Source: Candidatus Zixiibacteriota bacterium (GTDB taxonomy: Bacteria; Zixibacteria; MSB-5A5; GN15; PGXB01). Taken from it: a stretch of 64,000 nt of DNA. This document shows positions 41,856 to 50,723 of this stretch, one piece after another; position 1 is the stretch's first letter; the number at the start of each line of letters is the position of its first letter. Location of the stretch: contig JAFGTT010000026.1 in the NCBI GenBank assembly GCA_016933955.1, forward strand, positions 62,001-126,000, written 5' to 3'. Under the pieces are notes generated by a model. It saw nothing but the letters and a program-made list of their open reading frames with translations. It was not told where the DNA came from and did no database searches. Made by a program: the position numbers and the translations under genes.

Positions 41856-43949
41856 TTATTTCCCGCGATAGCTGTCGATTTTATTGACAAGGGATGTGAC
41901 TTCATCAGCCTGGTATGGATTCTTGGCGATCACCTCAAGATATGTCTTCCGGGCTACATCCCGGTAGTCGGTTTGCCCGGTGGCAATATAGAGCTTTTGA
42001 TACAACGCGGCCCGCATCAACCACACCGAAAAATCATCCGGATACAATCCAACCGCCTTCTCGGCGGCGGCCAGGGCTTTGTCAACTTGATTAAACAACG
42101 GATATAATTCAGTCAGTATCTTCAGGGCTGATTTATTATTCGGATACCGGGCGATAAATCGTTCCATAAAAGTCAGGGCACTATCATAAACACCGACGGC
42201 CATAAAATCTCGCCCGATCTCATAATCACCTGGTTGATACTGCTCTGCCTCTGGATTCCCGGTCAAACCGGCCACTCTGACTACCACAACTTTCGTATCC
42301 CTGATCCAGTAGGCGCCAATCTCCTGTGCCGCAACAAGTTCGGGATACTTTTGAATAACCGCACCAGAAGCCTCGGCATCAATAACAAAATGCGTAATCG
42401 GAAGATTACGGCAGAAATCAGGATCGGTATCGCTGATTCCGACCGCGTAGATAATCCCCTTTAATTGGTTTTCCAGAAGCAGGGTCGGGGCGATAGGCCC
42501 TGCAATTACAGCCCTATCACCCACAATCTGGGCAAGATCATTGCCGGCTTCTTTGATATTGAAAGATTCCTGTTTCTGCCAGTTAATAAAGGGCAAAAAG
42601 AAGTTTATCGGAACCAGAATAATAGCGGCATAGAAGATAAATTCCTTCAGCCGCTTGAAAGCCAGAAATCGAAAAATCCGGAATTTCCATTCGAGCAGGG
42701 ATACCGCCACCGCAATTGGAGCGGAGATCCACACCAGGCGACGGTATATTGATTCAAATTCTATATAGCGATAGAGATTAAACCAGGTTTGCTGAATAAC
42801 CACCCAGATTATTATCATAAAAATCAGCCTTTTCAACCAATCCGGTCTGGATCGGGTTTGGGACGGAGTCGGCTGGATTTGCGAATAGACATAACCGACT
42901 ATTCCGGCCAGCGGGAAATAGAGCATATAGATATATCTCAGCGGCCGGTAATTTTCAGGCATAAAAACCAACCAGCCGGCGACAAACCAGATTATCAGGA
43001 AAAGAAGCGGGACATGTTCCCGAAGTATTCTGCGAAAATCCGAATAAATAATGATCATAATTGATAAAAATACCGCCCCACCTAAAACAGGAGCATGGAA
43101 ATAAAATCGGGCATCATTCCCAAAACTTATCAGTCGTTCGATCAGGGCCTTCGGGGATTGAAAAGCATCCGGAAAACCATAAAGGCCAACCATATGAGAT
43201 TGATAGAATCCAAACAAACGGCTGGGATTTCCGCCATATACAAAAACCACCCAGAGGATAATTACCAGTCCGCATGACAGAATCACCTGACCGATTTCTT
43301 TGATTTTATGTCCTCCCGGTTGCACCCAGAGAGACACAATCACAGGAAATATTACTACCAGAGCCAGTATTTTTCCGGCCAGGGCCGCCAGAGCGATAAG
43401 AATCCCAAGAATTATCCGCCCCGATAGAGATTCTCGGTAGTACTGAAAAATATAGAAAGCCAGACAAAGAATAAAAATCATCCCATTCTCGGTATATGGT
43501 AACCGCCCGAAAACATAAATAACCTTGTCGAATAGTAGAAGAACGATCACCAGCAATAATCCTCTGGCATCAAGCCATCGGCGCAAAGCCAGGAGAAAAA
43601 CCAATATGGCCGAAAGCGACAGAATCAAACCGAGGAGATTGGCGGACCATCGTGATATCCCCAGGATCGAAAAAGCCAGATAACTTAGGGTCGACACCAG
43701 GGTCACTTCGAACATCCGCCACCGGGCACTGTCGAAAATTTCCCACTGATCAAAGAGTATTTTATTCCGGGCGAAATATGAATAATGATATGGGTCGGTT
43801 GATAATGACTGGCCATGGCCGGTGAAATACAGCGGCGGATCACTGTCCAGATCATGCACATGAAGATATATTCCAATCATGGCCACGGCCACAATTAGCA
43901 CCCATCGCATTATTCCGGCGGGATTGCTATAATTCGCGGAAGGAGTCAT
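41856..43949 (-). CDS. GT39-like membrane protein with C-terminal TPRs (copy 1)
   Basis: A 697-residue polytopic protein. TM1 is followed by DLDSDPPLYFTGHGQSLSTDPYHYSYFARN, a luminal acidic loop at the position where PMT/ArnT-type GT39 enzymes have their catalytic Asp. About eleven helices follow, with the luminal YVFGRLPYTENGMIF and FMPENYRPLRYIYMLYFPLAG. The region 440-560 is a soluble domain, and the C-terminus (residues 575-690) is TPR-like (EIGRDFMAVGVYDSALTFMERF, ALAAAEKAVGLYPDDFSVWL). It would use a polyprenyl-linked sugar donor. It is a close paralogue of the gene at 44004-46100, 54 bases upstream in the same direction, so the pair arose by tandem duplication. Confidence 0.75.
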   Translation of the reverse strand: MTPSANYSNPAGIMRWVLIVAVAMIGIYLHVHDLDSDPPLYFTGHGQSLSTDPYHYSYFARNKILFDQWEIFDSARWRMFEVTLVSTLSYLAFSILGISRWSANLLGLILSLSAILVFLLALRRWLDARGLLLVIVLLLFDKVIYVFGRLPYTENGMIFILCLAFYIFQYYRESLSGRIILGILIALAALAGKILALVVIFPVIVSLWVQPGGHKIKEIGQVILSCGLVIILWVVFVYGGNPSRLFGFYQSHMVGLYGFPDAFQSPKALIERLISFGNDARFYFHAPVLGGAVFLSIMIIIYSDFRRILREHVPLLFLIIWFVAGWLVFMPENYRPLRYIYMLYFPLAGIVGYVYSQIQPTPSQTRSRPDWLKRLIFMIIIWVVIQQTWFNLYRYIEFESIYRRLVWISAPIAVAVSLLEWKFRIFRFLAFKRLKEFIFYAAIILVPINFFLPFINWQKQESFNIKEAGNDLAQIVGDRAVIAGPIAPTLLLENQLKGIIYAVGISDTDPDFCRNLPITHFVIDAEASGAVIQKYPELVAAQEIGAYWIRDTKVVVVRVAGLTGNPEAEQYQPGDYEIGRDFMAVGVYDSALTFMERFIARYPNNKSALKILTELYPLFNQVDKALAAAEKAVGLYPDDFSVWLMRAALYQKLYIATGQTDYRDVARKTYLEVIAKNPYQADEVTSLVNKIDSYRGK

Positions 43950-44003
43950 TTGTAAGATGAAGATATGGCAGAATATTCTGTTGGCAAGAAATAAGATGGG
44001 GCA

Positions 44004-46100
44004 TTAATTGCCGTTTTGACCCGCCCGACTGGTTATTTTCCTGGCGGCCGCATCGATTTCATCCCAATGGTAAGGATTGATCTCCAGGACTCTTTTATAA
44101 TGTTGCCTGGCCATGGTCATCATCCAGGCTTCTCCGGTGGCTACATACAGCGTCTGGTAGTAGATTCCAAGGTCCATTTCCAGGGAAAAATCGGTCGGGT
44201 ACAACAGGGCGGCCCGCTTTAAGATTTCAAGTCCCTTATCCGTCTGCCCAAGCAGGGGATAAAGAGACCCAAGCGTCCGCAAAACCGATTTATTTTCAGG
44301 ATGCGAAACTGCGAATTTCTCCAGGTAGTAAAGGGCGCTGTCATAATGATGATTATATATATATTCTCGACCCCGTTCATATTCGGTGGGATAATAGTTC
44401 GCCGAAATTCCATTACCGGTTAAATCACTTATACGAACGACAATGATCAGCATGTCATTGATCCAGTATTCCGTTACCGGTTCCGCGGCCTTAAGTTCAG
44501 GATATTTTTCCATAACCATCTCGGAGGTTTTGAAATCGAAAGCGAAATGTGTCACCGGGTTTTTACGGAAAAGATCGGGATCATAATCCGAGATTCCCAC
44601 CGCGTAAATAAATCCCTTGAGATTATTTTCCAATAGCAGAGTCGGCGCCATCGGACCGCTGACAACTGCGTTTTCATCCAGAATCTGCCCCAAATCCCGG
44701 CTGGCTTCTTTAATATTCAACGACATCTGGTGTTGCCGCTGATAATAATTGGAGCCAAAATTCCAGAGAGTAAATATGATTATAAAAACAACCGCGGCCG
44801 TTTTGAAATAACGACTCGTAATAAATCCGATAAACCCGGTCCGATACTCGACATAGGTCAGGATTGCCGCCAATGCCGCCGACAAGCAGACCAGATCCTG
44901 ATAAACGCTGGTATAGACTCTTTCAATCAGGATATTGAAGGCCAGTTGCTCAAGAAATATCCAGAAAAGGAAAAAAATCAGAATATAATAACGATAACTT
45001 CGATCACCATTGCGGCGACCGGCCAAAATGGCGCTGCTGGTGAAGACATAGGCCACCAGACCGGTCAAAGGAAAATATAACATATAAATGTATCTGACCG
45101 GACGATAATTCTGCGGCATGAAAAATAACTGCCCGACGACAAACCAGACAATCAGGAAAACCAGGGGAATATTGTTTTTTAAAATATCCCGTGATATGGC
45201 GCATAATATCAGTAAAAAGGCAATGAATCCGGCGATACCAAGAGCCGGAGCCCGGTAATAAAAGCGCGAGTCATTGCCGAAACTGATCAGCTTTTCAAAA
45301 AAAGTAAGGGGGGATTTGAAGGCGGCTGGGAATCCATGCAATCCGACCGTATGCGATTTATAAAAACCAAGCAGGAGATTGAGACTGCCTCCATACACAA
45401 TAATGGCCCAGACCGCCGATAAAGCCAGACATGAAGCTACCGCGGTTAGAATAGCGGTTGTTTTGTTACCACGGGATTCCACCAGGAAGCCCGCTATCAC
45501 CGGAATAATAAGAAGATAGCCGAAAATTTTCCCGGTCAGCGCCGCCAGTGCCACCAGTATCCCCAGGATAATCTGTCCGAATAATTTATCGCGATAATAA
45601 ACGAAAACGAAGAAAATCAGCGAGGCCAGAAAAATCAGCCCGTTTTCGGTATATGGCAATCGCCCGTAAACGTACAGCACCTGGTTAAAAACCAGTAGAA
45701 ACAAGGCCAGAAAAATACCCCGAAAATCAACCATCCGTCGCAGGGCCAGAACAAAAAACAGGATTGAGAGCAAAGATAACAGCAAACCCGGCAAATTGGC
45801 GGTGAAACGAGATATTCCAAACAGGGAAAAAACAATATAACTTAACCCGGAAACCAGGGTCACCTCAAACACCCGCCACCGGGAAGTATCAAACATCTCC
45901 CACTGATCGAATAGGACTTTGTTGCGCGGAAAATAAGAATAATGATGCGCATCGGTCATTAATGATTGTCCCTGCCCGCCGAAATACAGCGGCGGATCGG
46001 CATCCAGGGCCGAGAATCGGGTGTACAACCCCACAATAATAATGATTCCGATTATAATCCAGGTGATATTCCGGAGACGATTGTCACTCAGTCCGACCAT
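44004..46100 (-). CDS. GT39-like membrane protein with C-terminal TPRs (copy 2)
   Basis: A 698-residue paralogue of the downstream gene. The same landmarks are present: DADPPLYFGGQGQSLMTDAHHYSYFPRNK after TM1, the luminal YVYGRLPYTENGLIFLA, FMPQNYRPVRYIYMLYFPLTG, then a soluble domain and TPRs (GREYIYNHHYDSALYYLEKF; SLEMDLGIYYQTLYVATG). The N-terminal membrane half is more alike between the copies than the soluble half, so they may share a donor and differ in acceptor. The start is ATG 46100 with GGGAT upstream. The gene lies 79 bases downstream of the selenocysteine-type selD but no functional link is evident. Confidence 0.75.
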   Translation of the reverse strand: MVGLSDNRLRNITWIIIGIIIIVGLYTRFSALDADPPLYFGGQGQSLMTDAHHYSYFPRNKVLFDQWEMFDTSRWRVFEVTLVSGLSYIVFSLFGISRFTANLPGLLLSLLSILFFVLALRRMVDFRGIFLALFLLVFNQVLYVYGRLPYTENGLIFLASLIFFVFVYYRDKLFGQIILGILVALAALTGKIFGYLLIIPVIAGFLVESRGNKTTAILTAVASCLALSAVWAIIVYGGSLNLLLGFYKSHTVGLHGFPAAFKSPLTFFEKLISFGNDSRFYYRAPALGIAGFIAFLLILCAISRDILKNNIPLVFLIVWFVVGQLFFMPQNYRPVRYIYMLYFPLTGLVAYVFTSSAILAGRRNGDRSYRYYILIFFLFWIFLEQLAFNILIERVYTSVYQDLVCLSAALAAILTYVEYRTGFIGFITSRYFKTAAVVFIIIFTLWNFGSNYYQRQHQMSLNIKEASRDLGQILDENAVVSGPMAPTLLLENNLKGFIYAVGISDYDPDLFRKNPVTHFAFDFKTSEMVMEKYPELKAAEPVTEYWINDMLIIVVRISDLTGNGISANYYPTEYERGREYIYNHHYDSALYYLEKFAVSHPENKSVLRTLGSLYPLLGQTDKGLEILKRAALLYPTDFSLEMDLGIYYQTLYVATGEAWMMTMARQHYKRVLEINPYHWDEIDAAARKITSRAGQNGN

Positions 46101-46179
46101 TACTTATCCCGGCGGTCGAGCGAACTCGACCTGTTCCGGTTAAATGGCCGGCTTCGGGCCGGATGGTTCGTTCTGGCCG

Positions 46180-47232
46180 CTATGTCACGGTTATGGTAAT
46201 CCTGTTTTTTTCTGTAATTCGGCCAATCCGGGCAATACTTAACGTTTCGGCCCGCGGGTCCCGAAGAAGTCGCTGACAGGAATTGTCATCAAGGGCGATC
46301 AACAGCCCACCCGAAGTCTGGGCATCAAACAGAACATCTCTTTGTGACTGCGACAGGTGATGGGAAATATTTATCTTATCCTGAAGATATTCACGGTTGG
46401 CATTGGCCCCTCCGGTCAGAGCCCCGGCCTCAGCGTATTTGACAGCACCGGGAATGATCGGTAATGACGCATAATCGATTTCGATCGAAACCTCTGAGGC
46501 TTCCGCCATCTCAAAAGCATGGCCCAGAATTCCGAACCCGGTTACATCGGTGGCGGCCCGGGTGCCATACTCCTTCATCAGTTCTGAGGCGGTCTTATTC
46601 AATTGCGCCATCTGGCAGGAAACCGCCTCGGTATCGGCTTCGGAGGCCAGTTTTTTCTTGATAGCAGTGGTAATGATACCGGTTCCGAGCGGTTTGGTCA
46701 GAAGCAGGCAGTCACCCGGTTTGGCCCCGGCATTGCTTATAATCTTATCGATATCTATGATTCCGGTGCAGGCCAGCCCGTACTTGAGTTCGTTGTCTTT
46801 AATTGAATGACCGCCAACAATAATGGCTCCGGCCTCATGAATCTTATCCGCGCCGCCGCGAAGGATTTCTGTCAGAATGAATGCCGGCATTTTGGGCGGA
46901 AATCCGACGATATTCAAAGCTGTTAAGGGAGTCCCCCCCATAGCATAAATATCCGACAAGGCATTAGCGGCGGCAATCTGGCCGAAGACATACGGATCAT
47001 CGACGATCGGCGGGAAAAAATCCACCGTTTGAACCAGCGCCTGACTCTCCGAGATCCGAAAGACCCCGGCATCATCGGCCTTATTATATCCGACCAGTAG
47101 ATTCGGGTTACTTTCCGGTGGAAGACTTTTTAATACTTCAGCCAAAAACTTTGGCCCCAGTTTCGAGGCTCAACCCGCACAGGAGACTTCCCCGGTCAGT
47201 TTAATTTCAATCTCATCCCGGTTATTGTTCAT
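46180..47232 (-). CDS. selD: Selenocysteine-containing selenide, water dikinase (SelD)
   Basis: A 350-residue SelD read through an in-frame TGA at 47170-47172. From ATG 47232 the frame gives 20 residues ending SCAG, then TGA as residue 21, then ASKLGPKFLAEVLKS and a full SelD body (DDAGVFRI, VDFFPPIVDDP, ALNIVGFPPK, IIVGGHSIKDNELKYGLACTG, DVTGFGILGHAFEMA, FDAQTSGGLLIALDD). The TGA aligns with catalytic Cys17 of E. coli SelD (Cys402 in the fused copy of this window), and Lys24 matches its Lys20. A perfect GCCAAA/TTTGGC hairpin with a GTT loop begins 14 bases after the TGA, within the range of bacterial SECIS elements. Without readthrough the conserved N-terminus would be lost. The start has no strong ribosome binding site. 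It makes selenophosphate from selenide and ATP. Confidence 0.9.
47141..47155 (-). promoter_or_regulatory. SECIS-like hairpin for selD TGA
   Basis: On the minus strand GCCAAA-GTT-TTTGGC forms a six-pair stem with a GTT loop. The loop lies about 21-23 bases after the TGA (47170-47172). Bacterial SECIS elements recognised by SelB have a short stem with G and U in the apical loop at about 16-37 bases from the UGA, so position and loop fit. SelB itself is not in the window. Confidence 0.75.
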
Positions 47233-47284
47233 ATTATATTCATGGTATCCATTTATTATCAGTTATTATCGCCTTTTCTATTTT

Positions 47285-48289
47285 TCAATGCCGACCTGTA
47301 AGAACCCTGATTTTGCTTTTTTGTTTCCTCCTGATAGCGGAAGGGATATCATCATAAATCGAATTCAGGTACTGCCTCAATTGAGGATTGTTGTCCTCCT
47401 GTCCCTTTTTATCATATGACTGCCCGAGATAATACGCCGCTTCGATTACATTATAGTAATTTCCCGGATGGCTTCGGAGGCGTTCCAGCAACCGCCCGTA
47501 AACGGCCGCCGAGGAATCGTAATTTCCGCTCTTATAATAGCCCTCGGCCAACGGCCAGAGGAAAGAATTGCCATCGGGATATTCCGCCAGCATCTCCCGG
47601 CACAGGTCAATCGCGGAATCATACTGCCTTTCATTAATCAAAATCCAGATCAACGAGGAACGGGCGGTTGCGCGCGAAAAAAGAGCCGAATCGGCGGCCA
47701 GTCGGACTTCCCGAATGCCTTTTTCTTTTTCATCTTTGAGAAGTCCCGTAAACTTCAGGATTCCCGATTTGACGGATTTCCAGTAATGATATGACCCGAG
47801 GCCGAGATAAAGATCATAAAGGGTCGAATCGCATTTCAAACCAGCCTGATATTTCCGGCGCGCTTTCATGCCATAACTTATGGAAGATATTGTTGAACCG
47901 AATCGTGTTTCCCAAAGCGAACGGTAGGCGGACCGGTGTCCGAGGCAAAGAAAATACAGGGCCGAATCCGAGGAGGAGCAGGCGGTCATTTTTTTCTCGG
48001 CGCTCAATCCGATACTGTCGCACAGATTTTTAAACTCATCCTCGTACAGGTTTTCCTCGCGATCCATCATCTCCGCATGAAGTGCCGCCGCCCTCATCAA
48101 ATACCCGACCGGATCTGTCGTATCGCGATAATACAGTTCCCGGAATAACTTCCGGGCCTCATTCCAGCTGCCATTCATCAAGGCTTTCTGGCCGGCTTTG
48201 ATGATTTCGATTCGTGATTCAGGCAGAGAATTTGCCCCGGAAAAGCCATATAATTGAAGCAGAAAAGAAATGAGGATAACGCAATTCAT
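47285..48289 (-). CDS. TPR protein, exported (paralogue pair, copy 1)
   Basis: A 334-residue protein with an N-terminal signal segment (MNCVILISFLLQLYGFSGANS) and TPR-like repeats over the rest: ALMNGSWNEARKLFRELYYRDTTDPVGYL, AIDLCREMLAEYPDGNSFLWPLAEGYYKSGNYDSSAAVYG. The stretch KCDSTLYDLYLGLGSYHYWKS and EKGIREVRLAADSALF also occurs, altered, in the next gene upstream (ELDSTFYDAYWGLGAYYYYRT; EKGMSMIRRAIDSGFL), so the two are paralogues. The ATG overlaps the stop of that gene as ATGA. It is probably periplasmic. Function unknown. The Sec-type selD starts 52 bases downstream, possibly in the same transcript. Confidence 0.75.
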   Translation of the reverse strand: MNCVILISFLLQLYGFSGANSLPESRIEIIKAGQKALMNGSWNEARKLFRELYYRDTTDPVGYLMRAAALHAEMMDREENLYEDEFKNLCDSIGLSAEKKMTACSSSDSALYFLCLGHRSAYRSLWETRFGSTISSISYGMKARRKYQAGLKCDSTLYDLYLGLGSYHYWKSVKSGILKFTGLLKDEKEKGIREVRLAADSALFSRATARSSLIWILINERQYDSAIDLCREMLAEYPDGNSFLWPLAEGYYKSGNYDSSAAVYGRLLERLRSHPGNYYNVIEAAYYLGQSYDKKGQEDNNPQLRQYLNSIYDDIPSAIRRKQKSKIRVLTGRH

Positions 48290-49296
48290 CGATTCCTGTC
48301 TTTGATTTCTTTGACTTTCTTATAGGTTTCGGCGAAGTAGGCATTCTCGTCAGCCCGGCTTTTCTGAGAAATAAGATAGTCGATGATCTTTTTAAAAGTA
48401 TCCCCATCCCCTCTGGCCAAAGCCAGCCTGGCATAAAGCAGTTCCGATTCCAGGGCCCCATCAGGGTCGAAATATGATGATTCCTTCCAGGCTACTTTCA
48501 AATCCAGTATGGCTTCCTCAGCTTCATCAGTTTTCCCCAGAGCCAGCAGAGCCTCGATATAATACAGCAAATAATATGGATCATCCGGATCGCTTTCAAG
48601 GAGCGAATCGGCCAGGGTAATTACCTCGTCATAACGATTCTCGAAGGTGTAGATACGCAAAAACGATGGCCGTGCCAGTTCATTGGCCAGAAAACCGGAA
48701 TCGATGGCTCGCCGGATCATGCTCATTCCCTTTTCGCGGTCATCGGTGATAAAGGGTAACCAGATAAAATCCTTCGCTTTCAGGGTTCGATAATAATAAT
48801 AAGCGCCCAACCCCCAGTAGGCATCATAAAAGGTGCTGTCGAGTTCAAGGGCTATTTTCAGATTGGAATTGCATTTTAATCCATCTCGAAAAGCCGTCCA
48901 CCAGTTGCCATGGAAGGCTCGATGTAACCCCAGATATCCGTACGCCGCTCCTGAAATAAAATAATACCCGGCATTATCCGGATCCTTATCCAGACGTTTA
49001 TCGCACAGATCAATGGCCATTTCCAGATTGCTGTCAATATCATCTTTGAATGAATCATTGCGATATTCTTCAGATACCGTCTGATAAATAGCGCCCAGAA
49101 GAAAATAGCCAAGCGGATTCCCCGGCTCCCGGTCTATTATATTTTGGCTGCTTTCAATAGCCGCCCGGAAATTATTGATATAAATATCGTCGGAAATTTT
49201 TGCTATCGCCGGGTCATGAATGGTAGTCTCGGCGAGGATTCGGCTCGGCACAGCTATGAGAATAAAAAAAACAATGAAAATATATTTCCCGATCAT
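48286..49296 (-). CDS. TPR protein, exported (paralogue pair, copy 2)
   Basis: A 336-residue protein with a signal peptide (MIGKYIFIVFFILIAVPSRILAE). About six TPR-like repeats follow: AAIESSQNIIDREPGNPLGYFLLGAIYQT, YYFISGAAYGYLGLHRAF, VITLADSLLESDPDDPYYLLYYIEALLALGKTDEAEEAIL. It is a paralogue of the following gene, with which it overlaps by 4 bases. ATG 49296 is chosen over a GTG at 49311 because a TAGACT-N17-TATAAT promoter ends 6 bases before it, which fits a leaderless start. Periplasmic location is predicted from the signal peptide; no partner or enzyme motif is visible. Confidence 0.75.
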   Translation of the reverse strand: MIGKYIFIVFFILIAVPSRILAETTIHDPAIAKISDDIYINNFRAAIESSQNIIDREPGNPLGYFLLGAIYQTVSEEYRNDSFKDDIDSNLEMAIDLCDKRLDKDPDNAGYYFISGAAYGYLGLHRAFHGNWWTAFRDGLKCNSNLKIALELDSTFYDAYWGLGAYYYYRTLKAKDFIWLPFITDDREKGMSMIRRAIDSGFLANELARPSFLRIYTFENRYDEVITLADSLLESDPDDPYYLLYYIEALLALGKTDEAEEAILDLKVAWKESSYFDPDGALESELLYARLALARGDGDTFKKIIDYLISQKSRADENAYFAETYKKVKEIKDRNR

Positions 49297-49302
49297 GATG
49301 TA

Positions 49303-49331
49303 ATTATACACCTGCGATCGGCTTCAGTCTA
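49303..49331 (-). promoter_or_regulatory. Promoter set for leaderless transcription of TPR operon
   Basis: TAGACT (49326-49331), 17 bases, TATAAT (49303-49308), read on the minus strand. The ATG at 49296 is 6 bases beyond the -10 box, so the transcript should begin at the start codon itself. Confidence 0.6.
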
Positions 49332-49362
49332 TAAAAAAGGTCGGTTAATTGAACGGGTCCGG

Positions 49363-50139
49363 TCAGACCGATTCATCGGGCGGTATAAACTGTGTCAGGT
49401 CAAGATCTTTATTCTCGGTAACGACAATGGCGATGGCCTGACCGCTGATCCAGTAAATAACCTGGCATTCCCGGCAAACATGATGGAAATACTCGGTGCC
49501 TTCCTTTACCTTTCTTTCGAAATCAGGAAGATTGACATCGGCATCCTTGCCGATAAAAAGGGATATATCGCCCCCCCCCCCGGTATATCGCAGATGAACA
49601 TAACGATTACCCAGGATTTCATCGAATCCGGCGTGGACCAGTTCAAAACCGGGGACGTCACTTCCCGACATATAATGAGCATCATTGGTCACGTATTCTC
49701 GGGCCGACAGCAGTTCACCGAAAGAAGCCTGGCTGATGTTGCTGACTTCCTGGCGTGACATATGCTCCTTTTCAAAAGGATAGGTATAGACTTTGTGACG
49801 ATAAATTTCAGCCAGGGAAAAGGCGGCCACGATACATATCACCAGGGCGGCCGCCGAGGCCGCCAGAACGGCACCGAATCGGAAAGGATTACCAAAACGC
49901 CACCGGGGCGATTTTTCCGTCCGTTCGATCCGCTCCATGATACTGCTTTTCAGCTTTTCGTTTTTCGATGAAGATGGAGCCTTTTCGATAACAAAGGCCT
50001 TGAACATTTCTTCAAACTGGTATCGTGACATACAATGCTGGCAGTTTTTAAGATGTTCCTGGACCTGTTCGATATCGACCTGACTGGCTTCCTTGTCGAT
50101 TATGTCATATAATTTCTTCAGGGCTTCTTCGCAATTCAT
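49363..50139 (-). CDS. ZAS-type anti-sigma factor, membrane-bound
   Basis: A 258-residue protein. Residues 1-60 are a zinc-binding anti-sigma (ZAS) domain: Cys3, His29, Cys33 and Cys36 are spaced exactly as Cys11-His37-Cys41-Cys44 of RsrA, the redox-sensing anti-sigma factor of Streptomyces. A single transmembrane helix lies at about residues 90-112 (AVLAASAAALVICIVAAFSL). The remaining 145 residues are extracytoplasmic, with FGELLSAREYVTNDAHYMSG and YFHHVCRECQVIYWISGQ; the CREC pair could also bind metal or be redox-active. A run of 11 G in the coding strand (49571-49581) falls in the extracytoplasmic part near residue 187. It overlaps the sigma gene by ATGA, so the two are made together. 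Confidence 0.85.
   Translation of the reverse strand: MNCEEALKKLYDIIDKEASQVDIEQVQEHLKNCQHCMSRYQFEEMFKAFVIEKAPSSSKNEKLKSSIMERIERTEKSPRWRFGNPFRFGAVLAASAAALVICIVAAFSLAEIYRHKVYTYPFEKEHMSRQEVSNISQASFGELLSAREYVTNDAHYMSGSDVPGFELVHAGFDEILGNRYVHLRYTGGGGDISLFIGKDADVNLPDFERKVKEGTEYFHHVCRECQVIYWISGQAIAIVVTENKDLDLTQFIPPDESV
49571..49581 (-). repeat. G11 homopolymer tract inside anti-sigma gene
   Basis: Eleven consecutive C on the plus strand, coding for Thr-Gly-Gly-Gly-Gly on the minus strand. Such tracts slip readily during replication, and gain or loss of one base would change the reading frame of the extracytoplasmic domain while leaving the sigma-binding domain intact. Confidence 0.8.
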
Positions 50140-50723
50140 CTGGCCGATTCCTTAACAAAACCGTTCTTTACCGCATATTCCCATAGTGATTTTTGAAGCA
50201 GTTTCCGCCCCCGGTGAAGCCGCGATTTGACTGTCCCGATATTAAGACCGACAATTTCGGCAATCTCCTGGTAGCTGAAACCCTCAAGAAACGAGAGAAC
50301 CACAACCAGCCGGAAATCCTCGGGTAATTCATCAATGGCTCGCTTGACATCATCATCAAAAACTTTATTGAAAAAATGCTTTTCAGGATTGTCGGACGGA
50401 CCCAGTGCCGAAAGCTGGCCAAACAGGAAATCATCATCAACATCTTCCAGTTCCACTGTCTGGGGGGTCCAGGCTTTGGCCCGGTAATTGTTGATGAAAA
50501 TGTTGGTCATTATCTTAAACAGCCATGCGCGACAATTCGATCCTTCCTGAAACTTGTCCCAAAAACGAAAGGCCTTAAAAAAAGTCTCCTGGACCAGGTC
50601 ATCGGCGTCACCTTCATTTTTGGTCATCCTCAGCGCCGTTCGTTTGAGTGAATCCACATGGATAAGAGCCTCATTTTCGAACCGCGCCCGTTTTCTTTCT
50701 ACCTCTGATTGCCGGCTGCTCAT
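50136..50723 (-). CDS. ECF RNA polymerase sigma factor (SigR/ECF12-like)
   Basis: A 195-residue group 4 sigma factor. Region 2 is RMTKNEGDADDLVQETFFKAFRFWDKFQEGSNCRAWLFKIMTNIFIN (core binding and -10 recognition). A linker with EDVDDDFLF follows, and region 4 is DELPEDFRLVVVLSFLEGFSYQEIAEIVGLNIGTVKSRLHRGRKLL. The EGSNCRAWLFKI string and the long acidic linker are typical of the SigR/ECF12 group, which pairs with ZAS anti-sigma factors. Its gene has a GGGAAC-N18-GTT site 55 bases upstream, close to the known SigR promoter pattern, so it likely activates itself. It overlaps the anti-sigma gene. The start is ATG 50723 with AAGGAA upstream. Confidence 0.9.
   Translation of the reverse strand: MSSRQSEVERKRARFENEALIHVDSLKRTALRMTKNEGDADDLVQETFFKAFRFWDKFQEGSNCRAWLFKIMTNIFINNYRAKAWTPQTVELEDVDDDFLFGQLSALGPSDNPEKHFFNKVFDDDVKRAIDELPEDFRLVVVLSFLEGFSYQEIAEIVGLNIGTVKSRLHRGRKLLQKSLWEYAVKNGFVKESAR

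Noticed and set aside
47141-47232. Possibility that selD at 46180 is a pseudogene with a nonsense TGA
   Set aside because: TGA sits exactly at the catalytic Cys column, the frame and conserved residues continue on both sides, the rest of the gene is intact, and a SECIS-like hairpin follows.
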